The notes below the pieces were generated by a model. That model was not told the DNA's origin. It worked only from the letters and a program-made list of their open reading frames with translations, and did not search any database. The position numbers and the translations under genes were made by a program. From Dialister sp. (GTDB taxonomy: Bacteria; Bacillota; Negativicutes; Veillonellales; Dialisteraceae), in contig JAIJLI010000077.1 of assembly GCA_022722495.1 (NCBI GenBank), positions 1 through 7,932 of the forward strand: a stretch of 7,932 bases of DNA, read 5' to 3'. The number at the start of each line of letters is the position of its first letter. The first letter of the stretch is position 1. Below are positions 5,861 through 7,932 of the stretch, piece by piece.

Positions 5861-7666
5861 ATGGACAACACTTGGACAGATATGTTCTGGCAGAATCGCA
5901 ACTTGGAGCAAGAACATCCAGAGGAAATTGATGACGAGCAATTGTTCTTCTTCTATAATTTGCTTATTTTGTATCATATAAAAACTGGTGAATTGCTCCA
6001 AACTGTCACCAAAATGAAAGTAGATAATCCTTATCTGTTTGAGGAAATGCAAGATTTCTTTGAGATAGAAGCAAATGCTGGAGACCAAGCCATTACAGAT
6101 AAGATTATAGACAGGCTACAGAAAGCTGGCAATATTCCTTTGTTATGGATAGACAGGCTGTGCCTCATGCCGGATGCCTTCTTTGATTTTGCAATCAATA
6201 GCATTCGTAAAATAGTAGAACTCTCAAAGACATTCAATTCTTCAGACTTATATATTGGAGAAGAGAAGGCTGGCAACACGACCAAGACTTATAGTATAAG
6301 TATGTGTGAAGGGGCTATAGGCAGAACCTTACCTCTTTTCTATGCGCTATTGTCTTATAAACAAGGAGGAACAACTCTCTATGACTGGATGCGCGTGATG
6401 AGAAATCTCATACTGAATACTTCTGTTAACAGAGAAGACCTACCATCTTTGATGTTAGCAATGGATGACTTTGGTACTCATTGCAGCAAAGAGAATATCT
6501 ATTTACTTCTGGGGAAATCAGAGTCTATGGATATACTGAAAGGATTTAAATCACGACAGATCGGTGAAGAAATATTGAAAGCAAGTCAATTGAATTATTA
6601 CAATTCAATGACAATGTTGGAAAACGGCCGCTTCTTCAGTGGTCGTATAGGAGCACTTTTCAATATGCTTACTCTCAATCCGTCTGATATTCAAAGCTAT
6701 TTGGACAAAGACAATGTAGAGGCATATACAAGAGTTTTGCTTGCGATATTTGATGGTAAGGAAGGTGGTTGCACTATGCAGTTTGATGACAAAGATCACT
6801 TGCTGCGTAGAGCACTGATGACATTCAGACCGTATAAATTCGGTATGAAAATGAATGGCTATTGGTGTTTTTGTCAAGGACTTGATGAGTGGAGAGACTA
6901 CGTAAATACTACAGAAGAAAGCCGTAATGCACTTTATGGTCTTTTGAAGGAAGTATTGGTTCCTGCCCAAAAGTCAGGTCAAGATTTAAAACAAGCCATT
7001 TCTGACCATGTGGAAGCTATTTCATGCAAATATGAACGACTTCTCTTATCGCCTGATGAAAATTCATACCGTTATCATTTCATTCACCATCCAGGTGTTT
7101 GGGATTATATGAGAACTAAGCGATGCATGTGGACAGATAATAATAATTATGACATAGAACTCAAGACGAGCAACGGAAACAATAGTGACCGTATGGAGTT
7201 GAGAACGTATGCTCTGTTTCTTGACTATAGTCATAACGATAACTTCAAGTGTGATTGTACTAATTGGATGGTGGGTATATGGCCCACGGGCAGATCGTGT
7301 ATGTACTTTGAACGTGATTGCACTTTTGAACAGAAGAAATATAAAGTCGCCATTGATGTCTATTTCTTTGACCAACAAGTACAACGCAAATGCGAAGATA
7401 ACTATGCCTTCGACCTATTCATCAGGTCCCAGCATCCTGATGCTTTATCAGAAGAAGAATGGTTGGCTTTTGTAGAAGAAGACTACCAGGCTAATATGGG
7501 ATTGTTCGGTAAGCTTCTTCCTGAACTTATGAATATTCTCGAACGCAAATCAGATGGACGACTTTGTAGTAAGTCGATCTATTCCAGAAACGCGATTAAA
7601 GAGATTCTGAAACATACAATGCAGGGCATAAACCATTCCTTAGAAAGCAATGAAGATGAAGGATGA
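5861..7666 (+). CDS. C-terminal region of the second DUF262 protein, function unknown
   Basis: These 601 residues from ATG 5861 are in frame with the upstream DUF262 part and begin MDNTWTDMFWQNRN. GGAG at 5850-5853 lies seven bases before this ATG and could allow separate initiation, although the same bases are also coding. Most of the region looks helical. Short landmarks are FFSGRIGALFNML (about residues 258-270), a YRYHFIHHPGVWDYM stretch (about 408-422), and a following segment with DIELK and MELRTYALFL. Similar landmarks recur in long DUF262 proteins of Bacteroidetes as I remember them. I see no IEHI-type DUF1524 box and no other nuclease motif I trust. DIELK is only faintly like a D-x-E-x-K nuclease core. 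The protein may be a sensor or effector partner of the first gene. Confidence 0.7.
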   Translation: MDNTWTDMFWQNRNLEQEHPEEIDDEQLFFFYNLLILYHIKTGELLQTVTKMKVDNPYLFEEMQDFFEIEANAGDQAITDKIIDRLQKAGNIPLLWIDRLCLMPDAFFDFAINSIRKIVELSKTFNSSDLYIGEEKAGNTTKTYSISMCEGAIGRTLPLFYALLSYKQGGTTLYDWMRVMRNLILNTSVNREDLPSLMLAMDDFGTHCSKENIYLLLGKSESMDILKGFKSRQIGEEILKASQLNYYNSMTMLENGRFFSGRIGALFNMLTLNPSDIQSYLDKDNVEAYTRVLLAIFDGKEGGCTMQFDDKDHLLRRALMTFRPYKFGMKMNGYWCFCQGLDEWRDYVNTTEESRNALYGLLKEVLVPAQKSGQDLKQAISDHVEAISCKYERLLLSPDENSYRYHFIHHPGVWDYMRTKRCMWTDNNNYDIELKTSNGNNSDRMELRTYALFLDYSHNDNFKCDCTNWMVGIWPTGRSCMYFERDCTFEQKKYKVAIDVYFFDQQVQRKCEDNYAFDLFIRSQHPDALSEEEWLAFVEEDYQANMGLFGKLLPELMNILERKSDGRLCSKSIYSRNAIKEILKHTMQGINHSLESNEDEG

Positions 7667-7703
7667 GATTCTTAACGGATAAAGGATTCGGTAATTTTTT
7701 TTG

Positions 7704-7735
7704 GAGGGTGTGTCATAAGTCTATGGCGCACCCTC
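7704..7735. terminator. Strong, probably bidirectional intrinsic terminator
   Basis: A 14-bp stem (7704-7717 with 7722-7735) closes on the four-base loop AGTC. It starts with seven Watson-Crick pairs, GAGGGTG with CACCCTC, and then includes two G-U wobbles. TTTTATATT follows on the + strand. Eight T at 7695-7702 precede it and would act as a T-tract for reverse-strand transcripts. It lies 38 bases after the last stop codon and ends the gene row. Confidence 0.85.
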
Positions 7736-7882
7736 TTTTATATTATTTATTGTATAATCCTAGAAGTATCGTAGCCTATTCCAAAAAGGGAATCATATAA
7801 TATCGTCTGCAAATTTTACTTTTTCCGATCTTTTCTATTATAAACAGGCAGGAAGTTCACAAAAGGGCATAGTTATCCCTGA

Positions 7883-7912
7883 CGATAAAAAAAACAAAAT
7901 TGAGTTTTATCG
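7883..7912. repeat. A/T-rich inverted repeat
   Basis: CGATAAAA (7883-7890) pairs with TTTTATCG (7905-7912) over a 14-base A-rich loop, and TTTTATAC follows. It could be a weak terminator or part of the control region of a gene beyond the window. No gene is visible between 7740 and the end. Confidence 0.35.
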
Positions 7913-7932
7913 TTTTATACCCAAATATTTCT

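Larger units (their letters stand above)
5171..7666 (+). pseudogene. Large DUF262 protein gene interrupted by one in-frame amber codon
   Basis: The frames 5171-5845 and 5861-7666 are in register, separated only by TAG at 5843-5845. Reading past it gives one protein of about 831 residues. The intervening codons read EWRTE. A glutamine at the stop, by CAG-to-TAG, is the simplest ancestral state. Except for that codon, the frame is open over about 2.5 kb, so the lesion is recent, suppressed, or a sequencing error. Genes beside it end in TGA or TAA and no other in-frame TAG occurs, so whole-genome reassignment of TAG (as in some gut phages) is not supported by this window. The five-base gap from the previous gene indicates co-transcription and probably a two-protein system. 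Confidence 0.8.

Noticed and set aside
5840..5863. Genetic recoding of TAG as glutamine, as in some gut phages
   Set aside because: Only one in-frame TAG occurs in about 5 kb of coding sequence, and the genes are bacterial accessory genes without phage structural genes nearby. A point mutation is simpler.

Overview
The window looks like chromosomal accessory DNA of a Bacteroidales bacterium (Bacteroides/Prevotella-like). The evidence is a WYL-regulator N-terminus of the type common in gut Bacteroidales, a DEDDh exonuclease of a familiar Bacteroidales form, a perfect TAnnTTTG -7 promoter element, no strong Shine-Dalgarno sequences at most starts, and AT-rich intergenic DNA. I cannot place it below order level.

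Layout. Bases 1-1431 are AT-rich, have no convincing gene, and are full of repeats. There are about 14 copies of a 16-bp motif (consensus TGCGACAwAATTATAA, three of them inverted) and a 338-bp direct repeat (301-638 and 972-1309, about 94% identical by my hand count). This looks like the remains of mobile-element ends. Bases 1432-2500 hold only hairpins and weak or doubtful ORFs. From 2551 to 7666 all genes lie on the + strand in a tight, operon-like row: a truncated WYL-type regulator (79 aa), a DnaQ-like 3'-5' exonuclease joined to it by an ATGA overlap, a DUF262-DUF1524 (GmrSD-like) gene, and 5 bases later a second, larger DUF262 gene with no HNH motif that I can see. A strong hairpin terminator at 7704-7735 closes the row.

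Central observation. Both DUF262 genes are interrupted by what looks like one point lesion each. The first has lost one base in a G run (3847-3851), which puts the rest of the gene in the -1 frame. The second has one in-frame amber codon (5843-5845) where a CAG-to-TAG change is the simplest explanation. Read through these lesions, the genes would encode about 625 and 831 residues, with family motifs continuing on both sides. The two proteins carry the IPxxQR and DGQQR signatures of the GmrS/SspE/DUF262 superfamily, which in characterised members drives NTP-dependent restriction of modified phage DNA. My reading is a two-gene DUF262 defence-type cassette that is decaying, switched off, or translated as split polypeptides. 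It sits next to a truncated WYL regulator and repeat-rich mobile DNA. Function is inferred from family membership only.
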